A stretch of DNA of 46,153 nucleotides, taken from NCBI GenBank assembly GCA_012518315.1, contig JAAYSL010000202.1:1-46153 (forward strand), read 5' to 3'. The notes under the pieces were generated by a model that had not been told where the DNA came from, did no database searches, and saw only the letters and a list, made by a program, of their open reading frames with translations. Source of the DNA: Bacillota bacterium (GTDB lineage Bacteria > Bacillota > Limnochordia > DTU087). A program made the translations under genes and the position numbers. Within the stretch, counting starts at the first letter, position 1, and the number at the start of each line of letters is the position of its first letter. Of the stretch, positions 1 through 8,504 are shown piece by piece.

Positions 1-333
1 CTCCCCATTTACATATGTACAGTTCGTGCTACCTAAATCCTCCAACCAGTACTCCTTTTTGTCAAGATAGATGCGGGCATGATTGACAGAAATAAAGGGA
101 TCATCCAAAACCACATCATTGCCAGGCCCTCGTCCTACCTGAATTTCATTGGTCACCGGCCAGATCTTGGCAGGTCTTTCCTTCCCAGGAATGGGAAGCT
201 CAACTAGGTAGGCCAAGGGTAGCGAAGACCGATGATTTGGTGCCATGCCGATGGAGCGAATAGCTTCCCTTAAGAAAGCAAACAGCAGGCCCAGAAAGAT
301 AATGTGCACGGGCCACCACACCCATTTTCCCAT
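1..333 (-). CDS. FHA-domain protein (FhaB-like), truncated by window edge
   Basis: Minus-strand translation from ATG at 333: MGKWVWWPVHIIFLGLLFAF...IQVGRGPGNDVVLDDPFISVNHARIYLDKKEYWLEDLGSTNCTYVNGE; N-terminal TM segment followed by an FHA core; open at position 1. Confidence 0.85.
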   Translation of the reverse strand, partial: MGKWVWWPVHIIFLGLLFAFLREAIRSIGMAPNHRSSLPLAYLVELPIPGKERPAKIWPVTNEIQVGRGPGNDVVLDDPFISVNHARIYLDKKEYWLEDLGSTNCTYVNGE

Positions 334-334
334 G

Positions 335-1117
335 CTATTTCACCACACGAAACTGTAGCCCGACAGTTCCCAGCTGGATTAGGTCACCATCATTCAAGAC
401 AGCATTCAAAGTAGATTGGTCATTGACCCTAATCCCATTCGTACTCTTATTGTCCTCAATCCAGTAGCGGCCATTGGTAAATCGTATCACTGCATGGCAG
501 CGAGAAATACTGGAGTCCCGCAATTGCACATATTGATCAAAGCCCCTGCCTATCGTGGTCGATTCGCCTTCCAAGAGCCATATCTGTCCTCTTTGAGGGC
601 CATCAACACAAAGTAGCTCTGCGGCGCCTTGCTCCCCGGTGGCCCCAGGGGATAGCCTATAGATTTGGGTGCCGTTTCCACTACCTTGCTTACCATCGGG
701 ACTAGACTGTCTTTCCCTATCCTGCACACTGGCCCCACTGCTGGTTTCGCTTTCTTGGAAAATAGCATTTGCTCGTACCAACCCCGGCAAGACGTTTTCA
801 TCCACTTGGAACTCGATCTGCACAGGAGCCACAAACCGTACACCAATCCGGCGGGCCCGACTATTCAAATACTCCCCAAGATCAGTGGTGATAGTCGATT
901 TCAATGGCTCTAGCTTCCCCCAATCATGGGGATTTACATAGACAGTAAACTTGTTGGGAACATAGACATGGACTGTTGAGACCTTGCGATCAGCCAACAT
1001 GGACTTGGCTAACTGTCTACCAATCTCCACCGGCTGAACCATGCGCTGTGCCCCTCTACCAGCCAAAGAACGCAAGAACCTTTCTAGAAAGGCCTCCAGT
1101 TTGCGGAGTAACTCCAT
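335..1117 (-). CDS. FhaA-like protein: DUF3662 N-terminal domain plus C-terminal FHA domain
   Basis: ORF 335..1135; FHA motif TIGRGFDQYVQLRDSSISRCHAVIRF..YWIEDNKSTNGIRVN; better start at ATG 1117 after GGGAGGAG. Confidence 0.88.
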   Translation of the reverse strand: MELLRKLEAFLERFLRSLAGRGAQRMVQPVEIGRQLAKSMLADRKVSTVHVYVPNKFTVYVNPHDWGKLEPLKSTITTDLGEYLNSRARRIGVRFVAPVQIEFQVDENVLPGLVRANAIFQESETSSGASVQDRERQSSPDGKQGSGNGTQIYRLSPGATGEQGAAELLCVDGPQRGQIWLLEGESTTIGRGFDQYVQLRDSSISRCHAVIRFTNGRYWIEDNKSTNGIRVNDQSTLNAVLNDGDLIQLGTVGLQFRVVK

Positions 1118-1119
1118 GT

Positions 1120-2151
1120 TTAAGTCTCCTCCCACTGCCCTTTTAGTTGGCCACAGGCCGCCTCGATATCCCCACCTCGCTCCTTGCGGATACTCACTTC
1201 AAGGCCTCCTCGCTGAAGCCAGGATAGAAACTTTTTGACCTCACTTGACTGAGGTCTTTGGTGTATGCCCTTTTGAATGGGGTTTACTGGTATTAGGTTC
1301 ACATGACACAAAAGGCCCTTTAGGATGCGAATAAGGCTTCTGGCATCTTCTTTGGTATCATTGAAACCTGCCATTAGTGCATACTCTATCGTTATCCGCC
1401 GGTTTGTAGCTCTTACGTACCCGTGCAAAGTCTGCAACAACTCATCTAGGCCAAAAGTACGGTTGATGGGCATGATACGGCTCCGTTTTTCATCATCAGC
1501 TGCATGCAGGGAGACCGCCAGCGTAAGCCCTAGGCCCGCTTCTTGCAAACGCCTAATCCCGGGCACCAATCCACAGGTGGAAACCGTGATCTGTCGGATA
1601 CCTATATTCAGACCCCAAGGTGAGTTGATGATTTCGATGCTCTTTAGTAGTGCAGCGAAGTTTGCCAATGGCTCGCCCATTCCCATGTATACAACATTGG
1701 TAGGGATACTGCCCACATCCAGAGCTACTTGCAGGATCTGATCGACTATCTCCCCCGCAGTGAGGTTGCGAGCAAATCCCCGAGCACCGGTGGCACAAAA
1801 AGTGCAACCCATCTGGCAACCCACCTGGGTGGAAATACATACAGTGGCCCGGTCAGTTTCAGGGATAAACACTGATTCTATCAGTTGCCCATCACCTAAG
1901 GCCAAAAGGTACTTGCGGGTGCCATCGATTGACTGCCTGACCGTCTGAATCATACAAGGATGGTGAACCATCTCTTGAGCCAGCCTATCCCGGAGCTCCA
2001 CCGGCAAATTGCTCATTTCATCTATACTAGCTACTGGTCTATATAACCACCGGGCTAACTGATCACCTCGATAAGCGGGCTCATTCCAGCTAACCAGCAG
2101 TTCTTTAAGCTCTCTTAGTGTCTGACCAACCAAGGTTTCATTTGATGACAT
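1120..2151 (-). CDS. rlmN: 23S rRNA (adenine2503-C2)-methyltransferase RlmN (radical SAM)
   Basis: CISTQVGCQMGCTFCATGARGFARNLTAGEIVDQIL radical SAM CxxxCxxC motif; VYMGMGEPLANF. Confidence 0.97.
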   Translation of the reverse strand: MSSNETLVGQTLRELKELLVSWNEPAYRGDQLARWLYRPVASIDEMSNLPVELRDRLAQEMVHHPCMIQTVRQSIDGTRKYLLALGDGQLIESVFIPETDRATVCISTQVGCQMGCTFCATGARGFARNLTAGEIVDQILQVALDVGSIPTNVVYMGMGEPLANFAALLKSIEIINSPWGLNIGIRQITVSTCGLVPGIRRLQEAGLGLTLAVSLHAADDEKRSRIMPINRTFGLDELLQTLHGYVRATNRRITIEYALMAGFNDTKEDARSLIRILKGLLCHVNLIPVNPIQKGIHQRPQSSEVKKFLSWLQRGGLEVSIRKERGGDIEAACGQLKGQWEET

Positions 2152-2305
2152 TGACTACAACTCCATCTAGCCGTTAGTATGATAAAAAAAGTGGCAAAGT
2201 ATGCCAATCCCTGTATGTCTGCCTGGTATCATTTCCTCATAGTTCTCTTTTACCCCAATCGGGGCAGGCTATTAGCGCAAGTTATTCTTGGGAGGTAAGA
2301 TAGCA

Positions 2306-2572
2306 ATGGCAGGCAAAGGCAAAGTACATTTTCTCACAGCCTATATCGAATTCCTCTTAGATGAGGGGATTAAATCGGAGGAGTACTACTTAGGAGATGC
2401 CAGCCGGTTTCTCCGCTTCCTTCTTGCCCGGGTTGAAGAAGGTGATATCAAGGCTTTTGTGGAACACACTTCACCGAGCTACCAAAAGCGGCTGCGCCAG
2501 TCTTTACGGAAATTCTATGTTTTTGCCCAGAAAGAGCTGAAAATCACCAATACAGCCCTGGAGCAAGTGTGA
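2306..2572 (+). CDS. Small orphan protein resembling the N-terminal SAM-like (core-binding) domain of tyrosine recombinases
   Basis: [87 protein letters not shown] Shine-Dalgarno upstream of ATG 2306; no catalytic domain follows. Confidence 0.65.
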   Translation: MAGKGKVHFLTAYIEFLLDEGIKSEEYYLGDASRFLRFLLARVEEGDIKAFVEHTSPSYQKRLRQSLRKFYVFAQKELKITNTALEQV

Positions 2573-2590
2573 ACATCTGGCGTGGAAAGA

Positions 2591-2620
2591 TTGACAAAAC
2601 CAGGGCTCGCGGGTTATAAT
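2591..2620 (+). promoter_or_regulatory. Sigma-A promoter for tRNA-Pro (TTGACA-N18-TATAAT)
   Basis: TTGACA at 2591-2596 and TATAAT at 2615-2620, immediately upstream of the tRNA. Confidence 0.9.
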
Positions 2621-2637
2621 AGCCCTTGTTAGGGTTA

Positions 2638-2714
<77 letters not shown>

Positions 2715-2756
2715 AAAACCCACGGCAGAAGCTGAGAGCTTGCCGTGGGTTTTTTG
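2715..2756. terminator. Intrinsic terminator after tRNA-Pro, possibly bidirectional with spo0A
   Basis: AAAAACCCACGGCA-gaagctgagagct-TGCCGTGGGTTTTTT. Confidence 0.9.
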
Positions 2757-2765
2757 CTCCTCTTT

Positions 2766-3563
2766 TTAGCTGGTCAGCCGTGTCTTGTATCTCAATTGAT
2801 CGGCAAGCTTAGCAATGAGTAAGGAATTGGTGGGAAACCGACCCTTGCTAGTTCTCCCTGTCAATTCCTCCAGAAAAGCCCGGTTGCCGTGATCCCAGGC
2901 AGTAATTACCGCATTGCGGATGGCCGCTTCTACGCCCCCAGGGGTTGTGTTGTATTTTTCTGCTAGTCTAGGGTAAAGCTCCTTGGTCAATGAGCCACCA
3001 AAAAGGCCTTCATCCTCTAGAACCACCAACACAGCATCCCGCAAATAGTTGTACCCTTTGAAATGGGCAGGAATACCAATTCTATGTAGTAACTCCGTAA
3101 CCATGGCTTCCCGGTTAATCAAGGGTCGCATGGCCATTCGGGTCGGTTGACTGATCTCGGCATCAGTCTCCCTCACCACAGAATCATCCGCAGCACCCCC
3201 GGCAAATTGTCTAATGCGATCAGCCAATACATGCAGATCAAAGGGCTTAACCACAAAATAGTCAGCACCCAAATCAGTAAACCGCCGGATGATATCCTCC
3301 CTGCCAAAGGCTGTCAAAACGATGATCCTTGGTCTTTCTGCCACTGGGACTTGGGAGAGGCGTTCCATAACACCTAGTCCATCAAGATGTGGCATAGTTA
3401 TGTCTAGTAACACCACATTCGGCTCTCTTTCCTCGATCAAAGCCAGTGTTTCTTCACCATCATGGGCAATACCTACTACCTGCATCGCTTCTTGGCGTTC
3501 CAAAAAAGCTTCCAGAGTCTCACAAAGCCCTACATTATTGTCCGCTATGAGGATCTTGAGCAT
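2766..3563 (-). CDS. spo0A: Sporulation transcription factor Spo0A
   Basis: Receiver domain MLKILIADNNVGLCETLEAFL...VVLLDITMPHLDGLGVMERL plus C-terminal LLHRIGIPAHFKGYNYLRDAV.. and ..GVEAAIRNAVITAWDHGN. Confidence 0.97.
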   Translation of the reverse strand: MLKILIADNNVGLCETLEAFLERQEAMQVVGIAHDGEETLALIEEREPNVVLLDITMPHLDGLGVMERLSQVPVAERPRIIVLTAFGREDIIRRFTDLGADYFVVKPFDLHVLADRIRQFAGGAADDSVVRETDAEISQPTRMAMRPLINREAMVTELLHRIGIPAHFKGYNYLRDAVLVVLEDEGLFGGSLTKELYPRLAEKYNTTPGGVEAAIRNAVITAWDHGNRAFLEELTGRTSKGRFPTNSLLIAKLADQLRYKTRLTS

Positions 3564-3638
3564 TACTTCTGCCTCCTAAGGCTTAATTTGTCCAAAATGC
3601 AGGTCATTACTCCATTATCTAGAGCACTTGGTAAATTT

Positions 3639-3654
3639 TTCGACATCACCGACA
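3639..3654 (-). promoter_or_regulatory. Candidate 0A box upstream of spo0A, with an adjacent near-match
   Basis: Minus strand TGTCGGTGATGTCGAA contains an exact TGTCGAA 0A box (3639-3645) and a near-match TGTCGGT (3648-3654), about 75-90 nt upstream of the spo0A ATG. Confidence 0.65.
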
Positions 3655-3958
3655 GGATTCCTGCGAAGCGGATAGTAAATACCCAACAATTGGGAGTTTT
3701 TCTGGATCCCTCCCTGATGCACCCCAAGGATGTATGTTTGCAGGCAAGAAAGGTCATAATGGTAGTAAGCGAGCCCAGGTATGGCGGGTGGGATGACCCG
3801 GTCGCATCCCAGCGAGGTTACGTATTATTGGCTGGTCACTTCGCCGAACCGGTCCGCCACCTGGGTAGCTAGGTGGTCACCACTGGCAGTGGCAAGAGCA
3901 TATGCTCTTGCCACTACTCTTTTCCTAAAACGGCTCTACCTTCCCCGGGGCAAATCTA

Positions 3959-5332
3959 TTAGATTTCACCCTTGCGCAGAGCCGCCAGAAAAAAGCCATC
4001 AGTCCCATGTTTGTGTGGCATAAGCTGCAGGGTTTTCTCACCAAGGTCCAAAGACAAGTCGGCCCCCTGTGGCAGCCGCTCTCTTATGTCAAGCAGCTGG
4101 AGACCCGGGTACTTCTCCAGGAGCCAAGCGACATTGTCCTCGTTTTCGGCTCGGTTAATCGTACAAGTACTATAGACCAACCTGCCTCCCGGAGCTAGAC
4201 ACTGATAGGCTGAAACAAGCAGTCGCCTCTGCAAATCCACCAATGCCCTGACAGTCTCTGGCTTGATCCGCCAGCGGATATCCGGTTTGCCCCTAAGAAC
4301 CCCCCAGCCCGAACAGGGCGCGTCCAGTAGTACCCCATTGGCCTTGCCCAGGTATCTGGAATCTAGCTGAGCTGCATCGGCCTTGATGGTGTTCACATTG
4401 GTTATCCCAAGCCGAATGGCTGTTTTGCGAAGTAGTTCAAGCTTTCCAGGATGGAGGTCAAAGGCTAGGATCCTACCTTTGTCCTGCATAAATTCCCCCA
4501 TATGTAGGGTCTTGCCACCAAGCCCAGCACACAAATCATAACAAAGCTCACCAGGGCTAGGAGCCAAGGCATGTGTTGGCAACATGGAAGCTTCATCTTG
4601 AACCACAAATTGGCCCAGCTGAAAGGCCTGAAGAGCAGTAATACTGGCAACATGCGATACCCGAATGGCTTCCGGCGCAAATCTTCCCGGCTCTGCACCT
4701 AGCCCCTCACTTCTTAGGTGGTTGAGTAAAGACTGGCGGTCCGTTTTTAGAGTGTTGGTTCGAAAGAAGGTGGTTGGAGAGAGGTTGTTGGCCCCACAGA
4801 GTTTGTCTGTTTCCTCTAACCCTAGTTCTTCTACCCAATGTTCTACTAACCAGAGGGGATGGGAATGAACGAGGCTAATCCCCTCCGCCCTTTCCATCGA
4901 CTGGGCCGCATGTATGTAATCAGATCTTTGAGGCTCCCTTAGTACTGAACGTAAGATGCCATTGACTAATGCGGCTGTACCTTTATGTCCGAAACTCTTA
5001 GCAAGCTCTACAGCTTCATAGCAAGCGGCTGCGGCGGGGATATTGTCGAGAAAAAGGATTTGGTAGATGGCCATGCGTAGATTGTTGCGTAAAGGAACCG
5101 CCAGCTTCTCCAGGGGATACCGAGAAAACTGTTCTATGACCCAATCCAAGGTAAGGCGGCGCCGTAAAGTACCATAGACAAGCTCAGTGACCAGGCCTTT
5201 GTCCCGCTGCTCTAAACTCGTTCGCTCCAAGTAGTTGCCTAAAACAATATGCACATAAGCATCTCTTCGCTCCACACTGCTTAGGATCTGAAGCGCCACT
5301 TGCCTTGGGGTCACTTTGCGCTCCTTGGCCAA
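3959..5332 (-). CDS. rsmB: 16S rRNA (cytosine967-C5)-methyltransferase RsmB
   Basis: NusB-like N-terminus, YDLCAGLGGKTLHMGEFM, LLDAPCSGWGVLRGKPDIRW, LVYSTCTINRAENE. TTG start at 5332 preceded by AGGAGGGG; the longer ORF-track start (5362) runs into a terminator. Confidence 0.93.
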   Translation of the reverse strand: MAKERKVTPRQVALQILSSVERRDAYVHIVLGNYLERTSLEQRDKGLVTELVYGTLRRRLTLDWVIEQFSRYPLEKLAVPLRNNLRMAIYQILFLDNIPAAAACYEAVELAKSFGHKGTAALVNGILRSVLREPQRSDYIHAAQSMERAEGISLVHSHPLWLVEHWVEELGLEETDKLCGANNLSPTTFFRTNTLKTDRQSLLNHLRSEGLGAEPGRFAPEAIRVSHVASITALQAFQLGQFVVQDEASMLPTHALAPSPGELCYDLCAGLGGKTLHMGEFMQDKGRILAFDLHPGKLELLRKTAIRLGITNVNTIKADAAQLDSRYLGKANGVLLDAPCSGWGVLRGKPDIRWRIKPETVRALVDLQRRLLVSAYQCLAPGGRLVYSTCTINRAENEDNVAWLLEKYPGLQLLDIRERLPQGADLSLDLGEKTLQLMPHKHGTDGFFLAALRKGEI

Positions 5333-5346
5333 CGAATCCCCTCCTG

Positions 5347-5375
5347 AAAAAAACCCAGGCACATCCAGCCTGGGG
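5347..5375 (-). terminator. Intrinsic terminator after the zinc metallopeptidase gene
   Basis: Minus strand CCCCAGGC-TGGATGT-GCCTGGG-TTTTTTTC. Confidence 0.88.
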
Positions 5376-5398
5376 TGTTCACACTTTCTTGACTGTGG

Positions 5399-6103
5399 TT
5401 AGCGATCATCACGGGCACCTCTCAAAAACAGCAACCTGATCAACTGCGAAGCAGCCATAGCCGCGGCAGCAACATAGGTTAACGCTGCAGCATTCAGTAC
5501 TTGCTTAGCCTTCGGTAGTTCTGCCCGGGTCAGATAACCACTGTTTTCCAGCATGTTGAGAGCTCTACGACTAGCATTATATTCCACCGGCAATGTCACT
5601 AGCTGAAAGGCCAATGCCCCGATAAACAGCCATATCCCTACATTCATGAGTATCTCGGACCAGGTGATAAATCCGATGAAAAACAAAGGAAAAGCCATCT
5701 GAGAACCGATGCTAGCCACCGGATATAGATTATTGCGAACACCTAAAGGAATATACGCCTCGGAATGCTGCACGGCATGCCCCGTTTCGTGGGCAGCCAC
5801 ACCCAATGCTGCTACAGAAGCACTTTGGTAAACTTGTGGAGAAAGACGCATCCTGCGGGTGCGGGGATCATAGTGGTCAGATAATGTTCCAGCGATGAGC
5901 TCCACAGGTACATCATGTAAGCCATTGGCATCAAGCAACTCCCTCGCCACTTGGGCGCCGGTCATGCCCGCTTGGGAGCGTTCATGCATATAGCGCCTAA
6001 AAGTGGTTTGAACCTTTCCCTGGGCGTAAATAGCCAATAATAGTGCCGGAATCAGCAAAACATAGGTCGGATCAAAATAGAAAGGAAAGAACACAAAAAA
6101 CAC
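5399..6103 (-). CDS. Membrane zinc metallopeptidase (YugP-like)
   Basis: HETGHAVQH metal-binding motif, hydrophobic segments, position next to rsmB/DUF116. Confidence 0.92.
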   Translation of the reverse strand: MFFVFFPFYFDPTYVLLIPALLLAIYAQGKVQTTFRRYMHERSQAGMTGAQVARELLDANGLHDVPVELIAGTLSDHYDPRTRRMRLSPQVYQSASVAALGVAAHETGHAVQHSEAYIPLGVRNNLYPVASIGSQMAFPLFFIGFITWSEILMNVGIWLFIGALAFQLVTLPVEYNASRRALNMLENSGYLTRAELPKAKQVLNAAALTYVAAAAMAASQLIRLLFLRGARDDR

Positions 6104-6235
6104 CCTCCTTCTTACCCATCCGGGCGAAACTAGCTCCCATTCCCATTTCCCCTAAGCCAACTATACACTAACCTTTACCCAATTGTCCAGAGAAAACCCG
6201 CATTTGGCCTGCTAGAGCCCTACCGTCCCTGGCAT

Positions 6236-7015
6236 CTAGGGTTTACTTAGACCACGTTTTTCGTTTGGTAACAGGTAGGCCTTTAGGGCTTCCTCCACCC
6301 TTTCCAGATCTACCAGAGTATTGAAGCAGGGACCATTAGGCCTTCGATTAGGAATGCCTCGCACCGTGATGCCCCGACTATCCTCTAGGCCACTTACCAG
6401 ATCTCTTTCACAGGCAATGGCGATAACCGCTTTTGGCTTAAGGTCATGGAGTAGTTGCCGGGCTTTAGTCCCACCGGTAGCGATAGCCACATGTACCCCG
6501 TACTTATCGGCAAGCTCCAACAGGCCCCCCACACTACAGCCACCACAACATCGACACTGCCGAATATCATGTGTCACTTTATGGGGACACTTAGCCTTCT
6601 GCAAACATAGTGGCGCAAGAATCAACAGTTCCTGGGGATGCACACGCAGCTGCCGCTGCCGCACTAGCTGGTTATTCACTTCAATAAATGATGCCCGGAT
6701 CCGCTCCTTATCCACCCCCAGCAAAGTTCCTAGACGCAATGCCAGCGGAAGAAAGGCAAAGGCAACTTTCTCTCTAGCATTACTCAAAATAGAGATATTA
6801 CGCCCAGTAACTAAAGCTACCAAGAGGCTGAAGATGCCAGCGGCGGCATATGCTAAAAAACCGACCAGAAGGAGTATACCAACAAACCATAGCCACTGGC
6901 CTAACTTGGAGCTTGTGCGGAATAGATACCAAATGACCCCGGCCACGAAGGCAGCAACCATCAGCGCCACTATGATCAAACCAATGAACAATCGTTTCTT
7001 CTCATCATGCGCCAT
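6236..7015 (-). CDS. DUF116 domain membrane protein
   Basis: Cys-rich CRCCGGCSVGGLLELADKYGVHVAIATGGTKAR with two N-terminal TM segments; between fmt and the Zn-peptidase as in many Clostridia. Confidence 0.88.
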   Translation of the reverse strand: MAHDEKKRLFIGLIIVALMVAAFVAGVIWYLFRTSSKLGQWLWFVGILLLVGFLAYAAAGIFSLLVALVTGRNISILSNAREKVAFAFLPLALRLGTLLGVDKERIRASFIEVNNQLVRQRQLRVHPQELLILAPLCLQKAKCPHKVTHDIRQCRCCGGCSVGGLLELADKYGVHVAIATGGTKARQLLHDLKPKAVIAIACERDLVSGLEDSRGITVRGIPNRRPNGPCFNTLVDLERVEEALKAYLLPNEKRGLSKP

Positions 7016-7955
7016 CTAGAGAGCCCCCCAAGATCTCCCCGGGGTCAATATGGTAGCCATTGGCATAATCCCTGCCCCCCATTCTAGAGCGATTGGGGGG
7101 TTGTACCACCCGCAGGGAGATGGAGCCTGAGCCGGTGGCAACTATGATCCCATCGTCTCGCACACCGAGAACGGTGCCGCTTGGAGCATCGGTTTTTTCT
7201 CCGGGAACCTCGGCAACTTCCCAAACCTTTAATAACGTGCCTCGGGAAAATGTAAAAGCACCAGGCCAAGGGGTGACTCCCCTGATTAGATTAATGATCT
7301 CATCGGTGGTGGCATCCCATGATATCTGGCCGGCTTCCTTGGTGAGTTTGTAGGCATATGTCGCTTGGCTATCATCTTGAGACCTTGACTCAAGGGTTCC
7401 TTTAGCCAAACGGTCAAGGGTGTTGACTAAAAGCCTTGCTCCGACCTTGGCCAGCCTTTTCTCCAAAGTCTCCGCCGTGTCCTCGGGCGTGATATCTACC
7501 TCTTCCTGCAGTAATATATCCCCAGTATCCCAGCCCTGATCAAGCAGCATCGTAGTCACGCCTGTCTTTCGGCAGCCATCAATAATCGCCTGCTGAATCG
7601 GGGAAGCTCCCCGGTATCGGGGCAGAAGTGAAGGATGGACATTGATACACCCATAAGTCGGCATATCGAGAATCGATGGAGGAATCAACTGACCAAACGC
7701 CACTACCACTATGGCATCAGGGTCTAGCACCTTCAGCTCTTCCACAAAAGCCGGATTGGAGGCCTTCTCTGGTTGGAGCACCTCGAGGCCTGCCTCCCTA
7801 GCCACTTCTTTAATCGGAGAATACTGCATCCTTTGGCCTCGGCCTCGTGGCCTGTCTGGCTGCGTAATCACCGCTTGAATCTCCCAGCTGCCTCCGACAA
7901 GAGCCTCAAGGCTTGGTACAGCAAACTCCGGAGTCCCCATAAACACTAATCTCAC
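7005..7955 (-). CDS. fmt: Methionyl-tRNA formyltransferase
   Basis: MRLVFMGTPEFAVPSLEAL; CINVHPSLLPRYRGASPIQQAI. Confidence 0.97.
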   Translation of the reverse strand: MRLVFMGTPEFAVPSLEALVGGSWEIQAVITQPDRPRGRGQRMQYSPIKEVAREAGLEVLQPEKASNPAFVEELKVLDPDAIVVVAFGQLIPPSILDMPTYGCINVHPSLLPRYRGASPIQQAIIDGCRKTGVTTMLLDQGWDTGDILLQEEVDITPEDTAETLEKRLAKVGARLLVNTLDRLAKGTLESRSQDDSQATYAYKLTKEAGQISWDATTDEIINLIRGVTPWPGAFTFSRGTLLKVWEVAEVPGEKTDAPSGTVLGVRDDGIIVATGSGSISLRVVQPPNRSRMGGRDYANGYHIDPGEILGGSLDGA

Positions 7956-7984
7956 CTATTTGTCACCTCCTTGTTACCGATAGG

Positions 7985-8452
7985 CTATTTGTCAGTCTCA
8001 GATTGGATCTCGAGTGCATGATCGATAAACAGTACCCCATCTAGGTGATCGGTCTCATGCTGCAAAGCCCGGGCAAACAACCCCTCCGCCTTGATGCGGG
8101 TGCTGCGACCAGTTTCATTTAGGCCATTGACTACCACCTCTTCGGCCCGCTCCACATAGCCAAAGGTCCCCGGGATACTAAGGCAGCCTTCCACATCGAT
8201 TTCCTTACCTGAAGCTTCGTCAATCTCAATCTCGGGATTGATCAAAGCCACCGGGCCTTCCCCTATATCCACGACAATTACCCGCTCACTTACCCCTACC
8301 TGGGGGGCAGCTAGGCCTACTCCGTCAGCACTATACATAGTCTCTAGCATATCCTTGATTAATCTCCGTATCCGCTTGGTCACTTGGGTCACAGGCTCGG
8401 CCTTTCGTCTTAAGACCGGGTCTGGATCTTTGACTATTTCTAGAATCGCCAT
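7985..8452 (-). CDS. def: Peptide deformylase
   Basis: GVGLAAPQVG, EGCLSIPG, LQHETDHLDGVLF motifs; start MAILEIVKDPDPVLRRKAEPV. Confidence 0.97.
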   Translation of the reverse strand: MAILEIVKDPDPVLRRKAEPVTQVTKRIRRLIKDMLETMYSADGVGLAAPQVGVSERVIVVDIGEGPVALINPEIEIDEASGKEIDVEGCLSIPGTFGYVERAEEVVVNGLNETGRSTRIKAEGLFARALQHETDHLDGVLFIDHALEIQSETDK

Positions 8453-8504
8453 GTGTCCCATCCTCTCTAGAGAGTTACCCGAGCTTTACCCAGGTACAAA
8501 GCGA

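Noticed and set aside
3563-3757. 64-aa minus-strand ORF upstream of spo0A
   Set aside because: No recognisable domain; spans the 0A box and the spo0A ribosome-binding region; likely non-coding.
5333-5362. N-terminal extension of rsmB in the ORF track
   Set aside because: Encoded by an intrinsic terminator hairpin; better TTG start with SD at 5332.
6321-7019. 232-aa plus-strand ORF antisense to DUF116
   Set aside because: Shadow ORF with Arg/Ser/Pro/Thr-rich low-complexity translation; the opposite strand encodes a convincing DUF116 protein.
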